The position numbers and the translations under genes were made by a program. From an uncultured Comamonas sp. (GTDB lineage Bacteria; Pseudomonadota; Gammaproteobacteria; Burkholderiales; Burkholderiaceae_C), in assembly GCA_947306475.1 (NCBI GenBank), contig CAMZGS010000003.1:124001-188000 (forward strand): DNA of 64,000 nucleotides. The letters are read 5' to 3'. The notes beneath the pieces were generated by a model. That model saw only the letters and a list, made by a program, of their open reading frames with translations, made no database searches and was not told where the DNA came from. Shown here in pieces: positions 28,238 through 36,396 of this stretch (its first letter is position 1; each line of letters opens with the position of its first letter).

Positions 28238-28266
28238 AAAAAAAGGTTCCACGTGGAACCTTTTTT
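28238..28266. terminator. Terminator containing parS-like site 4
   Basis: The perfect palindrome GGTTCCACGTGGAACC (28245-28260) is flanked by an A-run on the left and six T residues on the right. As RNA it forms a stem of about 12 bp with loop ACGU followed by U residues, i.e. a Rho-independent terminator for the GST gene (stop 29 bp earlier). As DNA it is one of the best parS matches in the window. The ParB role is inferred. Confidence 0.8.
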
Positions 28267-28375
28267 CATGCCCGCAGTACCTGGGGGGATGGTGGGGTGA
28301 CGATCAACAAGTCTGGTCCTGGCGCCATGTCATACTGAAAGACGCCTTTTTTCCAACCCAACAGGAGTTTTTGTT

Positions 28376-28573
28376 ATGGAACACGTTTTCCACGTCACCG
28401 GCATGACCTGCGGCCATTGCGAGCGCGCTGTCCAGCAAGCGCTGCTGGAGGTGGATGCCAACGCTCAGGTCAGCATCGACCGCGCTGCCAACCGGGTGGT
28501 GGTGCAGTCTTCCAACGCCAGCCGCGAAGCCCTGGCCCAGGCCATTGCCGAGGAAGGCTACACCGTCGCCTGA
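28376..28573 (+). CDS. Small heavy-metal-associated (HMA) protein, CopZ-like
   Basis: A 65-residue single HMA domain with the metal-binding loop GMTCGHC at residues 9-15 and a beta-alpha-beta-beta-alpha-beta length. Such proteins carry Cu(I) or a similar thiophilic metal in the cytoplasm and hand it to P-type ATPases. No ATPase or CueR-like gene is adjacent. The start at 28376 has AGGAG 9 nt upstream. It stops 12 bp before the convergent rdgC stop. Confidence 0.9.
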   Translation: MEHVFHVTGMTCGHCERAVQQALLEVDANAQVSIDRAANRVVVQSSNASREALAQAIAEEGYTVA

Positions 28574-28585
28574 CGACATGCAGCC

Positions 28586-29635
28586 TTAAAAAGGCGCTTC
28601 GTCCGGAGCACTGTCGGCCGGTGCCTGACGCGGCCCGGTCACAGTGCCTCGGGAGGCCTTGCTGCTGCGCCCACTGCCCGAGACCGGGGGCTGCTCCACC
28701 TGAATCAACGCAGCAGCAACAGCGGCGATGGGGGTACGCGCTTCCCCGCCCAGGGCTTGCAGCAGATCGGGCAACAGCTGCCCCAACTCACCAGTGACCA
28801 GGGCCACGTCGGCATCAAAGCCAGCATCGGCATCCGCCCCACCCTCGCCCTCTTCCAATACGGTGTCCAGCAGGGCGACCTTTTTCAGTTGCAGGGATTC
28901 GGTGAGCAGAAAGCTCACCCTGCCCTCCCAGGTCATGGCCAGCTTGGTGGGCAGCTTGCCGGCCTGCACGTGCTGACGCACCTCATCAATATCCAGCGGG
29001 TGGCGAGCGTAGCGCACCACTGCCCTGGACTCGTCGCCGGCCTTGAGCTCGCACTCCTGGTCGATGCTGAAGCCGGCCGGTGCCTCCTGGGTCAGCAGCC
29101 ACTGCGCCATGGCTGCCTGCGGACCGATGGCCGTATCCACCAGGGACAGCGCCAGTCCTGGCACATGCTCCACCAGCAAGCTCACCACGGCATCGGCCTT
29201 GCCCTGCGCGCTGGCATCCAGCACCAGCCAGTACGCCTGCGGATCGATCCACACCCACATCCCGCTCTGCCGCGTAAAGGCCTGGGGCAACAGATCCAGC
29301 CGCGCTTCCTCCTTCAGGTCACGCCGCTCCTTCTTGCCGGGCTGGCGGCCAGATTCGCGCTCTATTGCGGCACATTTTTCCTGCACCCGCTGCTGCACCA
29401 CGCTGGCTGGCAGCAGACGCACCTCCTGCTGGTAGCGCAGGATCCATTGCCCGCCCACACTTTCCACCAAGGCACCATGGGCCTCGCCACGGGGCGGCAC
29501 CCAGCCTGCCGATTCGGCCTGCGTGGCACCGCAGGGCGTGAATACCGCTGCCTGCAACGCCTGCTCCAGCTCATCCAGACTGCAACGCCACTGCGGATCG
29601 ATGCGGTACACGATCAGGTTCTTGAACATGAACAC
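28586..29635 (-). CDS. rdgC: Recombination-associated protein RdgC
   Basis: A 349-residue protein, somewhat longer than E. coli RdgC (~300) because of an acidic insert (about 270-285) and a Ser/Pro-rich tail. The N-terminus MFMFKNLIVYRI and the blocks VPPRGEAHGAL and RVSFLLTESLQLKK are family-typical. It forms a DNA-encircling ring and modulates RecA. Two near-adjacent start codons exist; the first has AAGGG at about 5 nt. It lies beside the candidate origin, with one Spy-like gene in between. Confidence 0.93.
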   Translation of the reverse strand: MFMFKNLIVYRIDPQWRCSLDELEQALQAAVFTPCGATQAESAGWVPPRGEAHGALVESVGGQWILRYQQEVRLLPASVVQQRVQEKCAAIERESGRQPGKKERRDLKEEARLDLLPQAFTRQSGMWVWIDPQAYWLVLDASAQGKADAVVSLLVEHVPGLALSLVDTAIGPQAAMAQWLLTQEAPAGFSIDQECELKAGDESRAVVRYARHPLDIDEVRQHVQAGKLPTKLAMTWEGRVSFLLTESLQLKKVALLDTVLEEGEGGADADAGFDADVALVTGELGQLLPDLLQALGGEARTPIAAVAAALIQVEQPPVSGSGRSSKASRGTVTGPRQAPADSAPDEAPF

Positions 29636-29645
29636 CCTTCAAAAA

Positions 29646-29706
29646 TCAAAACCATAGCTGCTACCGCTTGTGTATCAACGGTTTCAGCCACTTTTTATCC
29701 AAAAAA
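29646..29706. repeat. Half copy of the dispersed repeat, copy 6
   Basis: It has the left edge AAAACCATAGCTGCTACCGC and an inner GGTTTCAG block, but no right outer arm follows; the sequence runs into an AT-rich stretch. It lies just upstream of rdgC. Confidence 0.6.
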
Positions 29707-29834
29707 TTACTTTGCCTGAGCTTTACACAACGACAGCAAAGCGACATCGCAGACTTACACACGCCCAGCACAGTACAGGCTACGCACTGCGCACCAGTGT
29801 GTTCTGACTATCCCAAGCAAGAAAGGAATTCTCC

Positions 29835-30347
29835 ATGAACCGCTTCACCACTTCCATTTCCCGCTGGGCCGCTCTGGCCGCCGTGACCGCAGCCATGGCA
29901 GGTACCTCTGCCTGGGCCCAGAGCACGCCGCAGGCCACTCCAGAGACTGTCGTGCAACAGCAGCAACAGCCCATGCCCAAGCGCCACAGCCGCTTTGCCC
30001 AACCCCAGGAGAACATGCGCGAACAGCACCTGACGCGCCTGAAAAACCTTTTGCAAATCACCCCGCAGCAGCAGGCTGCCTGGGACGCCTACGTAGCGGA
30101 CGCCCATCCGGCCCCCAAGCAGATGAAGGGGGAGCAAAAGCTCGACTGGCGCAACATGAACACCCTGCAACGCCTGGATGCGCGCGCCCAGATGCGCAAG
30201 GAAAGGGCTGCCGCCGCCGAACGCCGTGACCAGGCCACACGCACTTTCTACAACAGCCTCAGCAGCGCCCAGCAAAAAGCATTCGACAGCCTGCCCGACC
30301 GCGCAGCGCCACACAGGAAGATGCGCAAGCACCCGCACCACTTCTGA
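29835..30347 (+). CDS. Spy/CpxP-like periplasmic LTxxQ-type protein
   Basis: A 170-residue protein with a Sec signal peptide cleaved after SAWA (about residue 28). A Gln-rich stretch is followed by a helical region with LTxxQ-like repeats: LQITPQQQAAWDAYVAD and SLSSAQQKAFDSL. The rest is strongly basic with a His-rich end. Spy/CpxP proteins are envelope-stress chaperones or metal-responsive periplasmic proteins. Its stimulus is not visible; no two-component genes are next to it. A clean terminator follows. Confidence 0.8.
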   Translation: MNRFTTSISRWAALAAVTAAMAGTSAWAQSTPQATPETVVQQQQQPMPKRHSRFAQPQENMREQHLTRLKNLLQITPQQQAAWDAYVADAHPAPKQMKGEQKLDWRNMNTLQRLDARAQMRKERAAAAERRDQATRTFYNSLSSAQQKAFDSLPDRAAPHRKMRKHPHHF

Positions 30348-30368
30348 TCCGGCACCAGCCGCTCCCCC

Positions 30369-30394
30369 AACAGACCTTCGGGTCTGTTTTTTTT
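30369..30394 (+). terminator. Rho-independent terminator after the Spy-like gene
   Basis: Stem AACAGACC / GGTCTGTT with UUCG tetraloop, followed by eight T residues, about 22 nt past the stop codon. Confidence 0.93.
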
Positions 30395-30459
30395 GCCCGC
30401 ATCCCGGCGCGGCACCCGGCATCCGCAGTAACCGATGCGCAACGCCTGTGAACAAACCT

Positions 30460-31170
30460 GGGGAAAATCAACGCGGAAAGCACGAGTTATCCACAAAGAC
30501 CAGCGAGGCAACCAAGTTACACCCATCGGGGCTGCAACTGTGCCCATCCCGGTGCACAGTGAAAAAAACTTCCCAAACTTCTGTTTTTCAATGGTTTTTC
30601 AGCTTTTCCACAGAAACCGGTCGTCCTTACTACTACCACTAATCAAAAAGATGATCTTAAGGAACAGTTGGGAATGTCGAAGAACTGCCGGCTGGCTGCG
30701 CCATGGCCAACAGGAAACTACGCAGGATCTTGTTCAGAGCGGGAACATGCGGCTGTAGAGGATCTATCCACAGCCCCGGCGGATCACTAAAAAGACAATA
30801 AAAACAAATGGCTAGAAGAGAAATGCCGATTTTTTGGCCTCACGGAGGCTGTGGACAGCTTCACGGAAAAGAAATGCTTATCCCCAGAAAAATCGCACCC
30901 GACAAAGTTGTGCCTGCCCCATGCAAGCTTTTCCACGGGTGCTGGACACAGCCTGGAGGATCGATCAAGTGCTTGAATTGAAAGCAGAAAAAATCTTATC
31001 CACAGAGCATGGGCGGCTCTATTACTACCCACTACTTTCTATAAGCAATCTAAAGAAAAAGCACAGCAGCAACAGCCCGCAAGACAGCCGCAGGAGGCTG
31101 AAAACCACTGAAAAACCAGACAGCCATCTGTGGATAGCTATCTGAAAATCTGTAGATAAGAGAAGCAGAC
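30460..31170. other. Candidate chromosomal replication origin (DnaA-box cluster)
   Basis: This is a gene-free, comparatively AT-rich stretch. DnaA boxes matching TTATNCACA: perfect at 30487-30495 and 30996-31004; one mismatch at 30604-30612, 30764-30772, 30878-30886, 31129-31137 (minus) and 31151-31159 (minus); two-mismatch sites at 30850-30858 (minus) and 30929-30937. Short AT-rich runs near 30640-30660 and 30785-30835 could unwind. The neighbouring mnmG-rsmG-parAB genes and parS sites are typical of origin regions. Open frames here are short and lack homology features. dnaA itself is not adjacent. Confidence 0.7.
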
Positions 31171-31240
31171 TGGAACTGCTGTTGACAAAACCCCAATCAT
31201 CCAAGTCTGAAAAGCTCTGTTTTCAGGAGCACTCCTCGTT

Positions 31241-33400
31241 TCAGGTTTGTGGGCAAGTTGGTGAAAAACGTTTTTCCAGCGCAAAGGGCGGCAGGCTTTT
31301 GCACAGTTGCTGGCCATAGCTGGTCTGGACCAGCCGTCGGTCGTAGCACACCACCCGGGCCTGATCGTGCTCGGTGCGAATGGCCCGCCCCATCCACTGC
31401 GCTAGGCGGATGGCGGTGGCGGGCACCACCAGATCATTGAAGGGGTTGCGCCCGTTGCTGCGCAGCCAGTCGGCACGGGCCTGGCCCACGGGATCGTCCG
31501 GGGGCGCAAAAGGCAGCTTGGTGATGAACAGGCTGGCACACAGGTCACCGGGCAGATCCAGGCCCTCTCCAAAGGACTGCATGCCGAAAATGATGGACAC
31601 CTGCCCGGCCTGGACACGCTCGCGATGCGTGGCCAGCAGGCTGGCGCGCGGCATGGTGTTCTGCACCAGCACCTGGCTGTGCATGTGGCTGGGTAGGGCA
31701 TCCACAGCCTGACGCATCTGCTCGCGTGAGGTGAACAGCACCAGGGCACCGGCCTGTACCTGGGCGATGTCGTGCAGCAGGGCCTGCACCATCTCCTGGG
31801 TGAAGGGGCCGGCATCGCGCGGATCGGCCTGGGTGTGGTGGGCGATCAGCTGCCCCTGGTGGGCGTAGTCGAACGGGCTGTCCACTTCCAGGGTGCGTGT
31901 CTGTGGCAGGTCGTGCAGGCCCACTTCGCGCAGGAAGAAATCGAACGCGCCACCGCTGGTGAGGGTGGCGGAAGTCAGCACCGCACCGCGTACCTGGCTC
32001 CACAGGTGCTGGCGCAGGGTGCTGCCGGGCAGCAAGGGGCTGGCGTGGGCGGTGATGGCGATGAATTCACCATCCATCTCGTGGGTGAACCATTTGGCCG
32101 CGGGCGCTGCGCCCGGCGTGCCGGGGGTGTATTGCAGCAGCTCGGTGGTGGCGTACACCGCTTCCAGGCGTGGGGCCAGACTGCCCAGCTGGGCGTACAT
32201 CTGTGCCAGTTGCCGGGCATCGTCCGGTTGCTCCTTGATGGCGCTGCGCAGCGCCTTGGCAATGGCCCGCAAGGCCTCCAGCAGGCCGCTGGCGTGCTCG
32301 GACATGGCGGCCAGGGGGGGCAGCAAGGCTTCGGGCAGAACGCCGCCTGGCACGCGTGCACAGGCCGGGGCAAAGCGTGTGGCCGGCGCCTGCAACTGCG
32401 TGCCGTACTCCTGCATGACAGCCTGCGCCAGTTGAGCCATGTGCTGACGCAGGCCGCTGCTGTGGACGGGGATGTCGGCAATGTCCTCCACTTCCAGCTG
32501 CTGGCCGATGCGCAGTGCCCGGCTGGTGAGCTTGTCCAGCCATTGCAGGCGCGACAAATCCATGCTGCTGGCAAATTGCGCCAGGGCGGTGGCAGGAAGG
32601 TGGTGTGCCTCATCCAGCACCAGCAGGCAGTTGTGCAACTCCGGCAGAAGCCGCGCCCCCAGGGACGAGAGCAGCAAGTCGTGGTTCACCACGATCACCT
32701 GGGCGGCCACCAGCTCCTTGCGCCGCTCGAAGTAGCTGCAACTGGCAAAGGCCGGGCAGTGCCGCCCGGTGCAGGAGCTGCCTTCGGCGGCAATGGGGGC
32801 CCATACCTCCGGTTCGGGCGGGGTGGGCAGGCTGTCGCGGTCACCGTCCCAGGTACTGCGCGCCAGAGCATCGGCCATGCTGGCATAGAGCCTGAGGCGC
32901 ACCTGCTGCTGTGCTGCCGACGGGGGGGCTGGGGCCAGATCGCCCAGCAGATCGTCCATGCTGTCCTGCGGATTGCTGCTGGAGAGACGCTCCAGCTTGA
33001 GCTTGCAGACAAAGCGTCCGCGTCCCTTGGCCAGGGCATAGCGAAAGGGCGTGGGCAGATGCTCGGCCAGTGCCGGCAGATCCTTGTTGACCAGCTGCTC
33101 CTGCAGGGCCACGGTGGCCGTGGAAATCAGCACCCGTGTGCCGCGCTCCAGTGCCAGGGCAATGGCTGGGGCACTGTAGGCCAGGGATTTGCCCACACCG
33201 GTACCTGCCTGGATGACGGCCACCCTGGGATCAGGCGGTGTTTGCCCCTCTTCGGTCTTGCCCAGTTCGGCGGCAGCCAGCGTTTCGGCAACCAGGGCTG
33301 CCATGGTGCGTTGGCCGTCGCGGGGACGCAGGCCGGGGGTGGAGGCAACGGCCGCATCGAAGGCCGCAAGGGCCAGCTCGGCCCATTTTTTGGTGTTCAT
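31241..33400 (-). CDS. dinG: ATP-dependent DNA helicase DinG
   Basis: A 719-residue XPD-like superfamily 2 helicase. Walker A is QAGTGVGKS (64-72). Iron-sulphur cluster cysteines lie in FVCKLKL and in CTGRHCPAFASCSYF, four in total as in E. coli DinG. The DEAH box is VLDEAHHL, and motif VI is QWMGRAIRTEHD. It unwinds R-loops and D-loops 5'-3' during replication-transcription conflicts. It lies between two AT-rich gene-free regions next to the candidate origin. Confidence 0.95.
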   Translation of the reverse strand: MNTKKWAELALAAFDAAVASTPGLRPRDGQRTMAALVAETLAAAELGKTEEGQTPPDPRVAVIQAGTGVGKSLAYSAPAIALALERGTRVLISTATVALQEQLVNKDLPALAEHLPTPFRYALAKGRGRFVCKLKLERLSSSNPQDSMDDLLGDLAPAPPSAAQQQVRLRLYASMADALARSTWDGDRDSLPTPPEPEVWAPIAAEGSSCTGRHCPAFASCSYFERRKELVAAQVIVVNHDLLLSSLGARLLPELHNCLLVLDEAHHLPATALAQFASSMDLSRLQWLDKLTSRALRIGQQLEVEDIADIPVHSSGLRQHMAQLAQAVMQEYGTQLQAPATRFAPACARVPGGVLPEALLPPLAAMSEHASGLLEALRAIAKALRSAIKEQPDDARQLAQMYAQLGSLAPRLEAVYATTELLQYTPGTPGAAPAAKWFTHEMDGEFIAITAHASPLLPGSTLRQHLWSQVRGAVLTSATLTSGGAFDFFLREVGLHDLPQTRTLEVDSPFDYAHQGQLIAHHTQADPRDAGPFTQEMVQALLHDIAQVQAGALVLFTSREQMRQAVDALPSHMHSQVLVQNTMPRASLLATHRERVQAGQVSIIFGMQSFGEGLDLPGDLCASLFITKLPFAPPDDPVGQARADWLRSNGRNPFNDLVVPATAIRLAQWMGRAIRTEHDQARVVCYDRRLVQTSYGQQLCKSLPPFALEKRFSPTCPQT

Positions 33401-34035
33401 GCAGACAGGAAAACGGTGTGGCCAGGGGATGGCACAGGCAATTTATAAGAATTTGAACAGGAGTTGACGTGCCAGGATTTGTATTTTTATACATGCCAGC
33501 ACGGACAGGACGATGGATGCATTCTCTCACTGTTGACAAAACAGTGGATAGTTTCTGTGCAATGTCGTTGGCCGTGTTGGAGAGAGCATGACGGTTGTGA
33601 TCAAGATCGTGGAGAAGATGTGAAAACTGTTTTTCAGCAAGCAAGGCAACCCATTGAAATTATGTTTTCATTCAGTCCGATCATGTGGTGGAGTGACATG
33701 CCTGTTTCTTGAGCAGCTTCAGGTGCGTTGCTGGAACAATCTTGTCCACTGGTTGTGCATAAGTTGTTGGTGCTTGATGGGTGAAGCACTTCCTGTGCTT
33801 GTTCAACAGGCTACAGAGCAAGTTTGTTTTGTATTTTTTATTACTTGATTGCCGGGTTGATTTAAAAAATTTTTTCTTCCATCAGGCGTTGTGTAATTTT
33901 TTCTTTTGGTATTGGCACCCGGATGGCGTTCAAGGGGCTTGCCGGGCGCCGTGCGAAGGGTGGGAGGGCTGGTCGTTACACTCAGCGGGCGTCTCATCGG
34001 CGCTTCTGACTTTCCCTCTGAACCCCCTCTTCCGT
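33401..34035. other. AT-rich gene-free region upstream of dinG and uppP
   Basis: 635 bp between divergent dinG and uppP. It is clearly more AT-rich than its surroundings, with T-rich runs around 33825-33910. It contains one perfect reverse DnaA box at 33754-33762 (TTATGCACA on the minus strand) and weaker ones near 33542 and 33742. Open frames across it lack any recognisable protein features. It holds the promoters of dinG and uppP and may be an auxiliary part of the origin or a recently acquired segment; I cannot say which. Confidence 0.5.
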
Positions 34036-34872
34036 ATGCACGCCACTTTTGGTTGGTTGGATGCCCTCATCCTGGGTCTGGTGCAAGGCCTGACCGAATT
34101 TCTGCCCATTTCCTCCAGCGCCCACTTGCGCATTCTTGGTCCTTTGCTGCCTGGCGGTGCCGATCCCGGGGCGGCATTCACTGCCATCACCCAGCTGGGT
34201 ACCGAGCTGGCCGTGCTGATCTACTTTCGCCGCGATGTGGCACGCATGCTGCTGGCGTGGTGGCGCAGTCTGTTCAGCCTGGGGCGTCAGCCGCTGGAAG
34301 TGGATGCCAGGGTGGCATGGCTGGTGATTCTGGGCACCATCCCGATCTGCGTGCTGGGACTGCTGCTGCGCGACTGGATCGAGACCACCTTCCGCACCCT
34401 GATGGTGACGGCGCTGATGCTGATGGTGTTTGGTGTCCTGCTTGGCTGGGCCGAAAGGCGTGGGCGCCAGACGCGCAGCATTGCCCAGCTCACCGTCAGG
34501 GATGGCGTCCTGCTGGGCCTGGCCCAGGCCATGGCCCTGGTGCCCGGGGTGTCGCGCTCAGGCGGCACCATCACCGTGGGGCTGCTGCTGGGTTTGACAC
34601 GCGATGCTGCTGCGCGCTTTTCCTTCCTGCTGGCCATCCCGGCGGTGTTGCTCTCGGGCTTTTACATGCTCATCTTCAAGCGCGAGCCCATGACCGGCGA
34701 GCAGTGGGCCATGACCCTGGCAGCCACGGCCGTGGCGTTTGGTGTCGGCTACGCCGTCATCGTCTGGTTCATGCGTCTGATTTCGACCCGTGGCTTTGGC
34801 GTGTTTGTGGCTTATCGCATTGCGCTGGGGCTGCTGATCCTGCTGGGCATTTACGCCGGGTGGATGCACTGA
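34036..34872 (+). CDS. uppP: Undecaprenyl-diphosphatase UppP (BacA)
   Basis: A 278-residue membrane phosphatase with about eight helices. The conserved motif EFLPISSSAH (residues 21-30, catalytic Glu and Ser) and PGVSRSGGT (Arg) are intact. It recycles undecaprenyl-PP to the lipid carrier for peptidoglycan synthesis. The start is set at ATG 34036 because the family N-terminus (WLDALILGLVQGLTEF) follows immediately; the longer upstream frame is non-conserved AT-rich DNA. Confidence 0.96.
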   Translation: MHATFGWLDALILGLVQGLTEFLPISSSAHLRILGPLLPGGADPGAAFTAITQLGTELAVLIYFRRDVARMLLAWWRSLFSLGRQPLEVDARVAWLVILGTIPICVLGLLLRDWIETTFRTLMVTALMLMVFGVLLGWAERRGRQTRSIAQLTVRDGVLLGLAQAMALVPGVSRSGGTITVGLLLGLTRDAAARFSFLLAIPAVLLSGFYMLIFKREPMTGEQWAMTLAATAVAFGVGYAVIVWFMRLISTRGFGVFVAYRIALGLLILLGIYAGWMH

Positions 34873-34938
34873 CCGGCTGGCCGGATACGGTACGAAATAC
34901 GAACACAGGTACGGATAGCAAACCACAGATAGGCCCTT

Positions 34939-36249
34939 ATGCAGGCACTGGTACTGATTGCGTTGATTGTGCTCAACGGCTTGTTTGCCATGGCGGAGAT
35001 TGCACTGGTGACGGCGCGCAAGGCGCGGCTGCAAAAGTGGATCGATGAAGGGGACAGCGCGGCCGAAGCGGCGCTCAAGCTGGGGCAGGACCCGACGGGC
35101 TTTCTGTCCACCATCCAGATCGGCATCACCACCATCGGCGTGCTCAATGGCGTCTTTGGTGAAGCAGCCCTGGCCCAGCCGCTGACCACCTGGCTGCAGC
35201 AACTGGGGGTGCCATCCCAGTACGCCGGGGGGATTGCCACCACCGTGGTGGTGGTGGGCATCACCTATGTGTCGATCGTGGTCGGTGAGCTGGTGCCCAA
35301 GCGCCTGGGCCAGTCCCACCCCGAGGCCATCGCCCGCCTGGTGGCGCGCCCGGTGCAGTGGCTGGCGCAGCTGACGCGCCCGTTTGTTTATCTGCTGTCG
35401 GTGGCCACGCAATTGCTGCTGCGCCTGCTGGGGGTGCGCGAAGGCACCGAGCCCGCAGTGACCGAAGATGAAATCCATGCCGTGCTGGCCGAAGGCACCA
35501 GCTCCGGCGTCATCGAGGTGCAGGAACACCGCATGGTGCGCAATCTGTTCCGGCTGGACGATCGGCAGATTTCCTCGATGATGGTGCCGCGCATGGACGT
35601 GGTGTGTCTGGACATCAACGACAGCCCCGAGCAGCAACTGGCCACCATCGCTGCGCACGACCACGCGCGCTTTCCGGTGATCGATGGCAGTCTGGAAAAA
35701 ATCGTTGGCGTGCTCAATACACGCCAATGGCTGCTGCATCTGAACCAGCATGGCCATGACCAGTTGCACGCCGAGCATGCGCTGCTGGAAAAGCCGATCT
35801 ACATCCCCGAGACCATCACCGGCCTGGAACTGCTGGAAAACTTCAAGCAGCACGGCGCGCGCATGGCCTTCGTCATTGATGAATACGGCGAGGTGCTGGG
35901 CGTGGTGGCGCTGCTCGATCTGGTGGAGGCCATCACCGGCGAATTTGCCGGTGACGATCCAACCGATGCCTGGGCGGTGCAGCGCAGCGATGGCAGCTGG
36001 CTGCTGGATGGTCACATTCCTGTGTTCGAGCTCAAGGACCGTCTGGAGCTCAAGCACCTGCCCGAAGAGGAAAAGGGTCGCTACCAGACCCTGAGTGGCA
36101 TGATGATGTTGCTCACCGGCCGTGTTCCCACCGAAACCGACAAGGTGGTCTGGCAGGGCTGGGAATTCGAGGTGGTGGACATGGACGACAAGATCATCGA
36201 CAAGGTCCAGGCGCGCAAGCTGCCGCAGGACCAGCCCCCCGGGGCATGA
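34939..36249 (+). CDS. CNNM/CorC-family transporter (hemolysin-like, DUF21-CBS-CorC_HlyC)
   Basis: A 436-residue protein. The N-terminal DUF21 membrane domain (about 1-170) has helices and NGLFAMAEIALVTARKARL. Two CBS domains follow (about 195-320; VPRMDVVCLD, RFPVIDGSLEKIVGV, FVIDEYGEVLGVV). The C-terminal CorC_HlyC domain (about 345-425) contains TLSGMMMLLTGRVP. Proteins of this family are implicated in Mg2+/Co2+ efflux or homeostasis; the 'hemolysin' name is historical. It follows uppP by 66 bp on the same strand. Confidence 0.9.
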   Translation: MQALVLIALIVLNGLFAMAEIALVTARKARLQKWIDEGDSAAEAALKLGQDPTGFLSTIQIGITTIGVLNGVFGEAALAQPLTTWLQQLGVPSQYAGGIATTVVVVGITYVSIVVGELVPKRLGQSHPEAIARLVARPVQWLAQLTRPFVYLLSVATQLLLRLLGVREGTEPAVTEDEIHAVLAEGTSSGVIEVQEHRMVRNLFRLDDRQISSMMVPRMDVVCLDINDSPEQQLATIAAHDHARFPVIDGSLEKIVGVLNTRQWLLHLNQHGHDQLHAEHALLEKPIYIPETITGLELLENFKQHGARMAFVIDEYGEVLGVVALLDLVEAITGEFAGDDPTDAWAVQRSDGSWLLDGHIPVFELKDRLELKHLPEEEKGRYQTLSGMMMLLTGRVPTETDKVVWQGWEFEVVDMDDKIIDKVQARKLPQDQPPGA

Positions 36250-36253
36250 TCAA

Positions 36254-36347
36254 GGTTTTAGTAGCTGCAAGCGCTTGCTGGTCAATGGTTTTGCATGAAA
36301 TTAAACCTGAAATCAAGTAAACAAGCGCGCAAGCAGCTATAAAAATA
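36254..36347. repeat. Dispersed nested inverted repeat, copy 7
   Basis: Outer arms TAGCTGCAAGCGCTTG (36262-36277) and CAAGCGCGCAAGCAGCTA (36322-36339), with inner CTGAAATC. It lies between the convergent CorC-like and secF genes, directly before their shared terminator. Confidence 0.88.
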
Positions 36348-36379
36348 AAAAAAGGACGCCTGTCGGCGTCCTTTTTTTT
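36348..36379. terminator. Bidirectional terminator between the CorC-like gene and secF
   Basis: Stem GGACGCC / GGCGTCC with loop TGTC, flanked by an A-run and eight T residues, so it can terminate from both strands. Confidence 0.93.
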
Positions 36380-36396
36380 CTGCCTGTGGCGTGGGC

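Noticed and set aside
30435-31145. Small open frames of 60-107 codons in the candidate origin
   Set aside because: No ribosome site or domain, and they run through DnaA boxes and AT-rich runs.
33781-34035. An N-terminal extension of uppP of 85 residues
   Set aside because: It is translated AT-rich intergenic DNA with no similarity to the family; UppP begins at the ATG at 34036.
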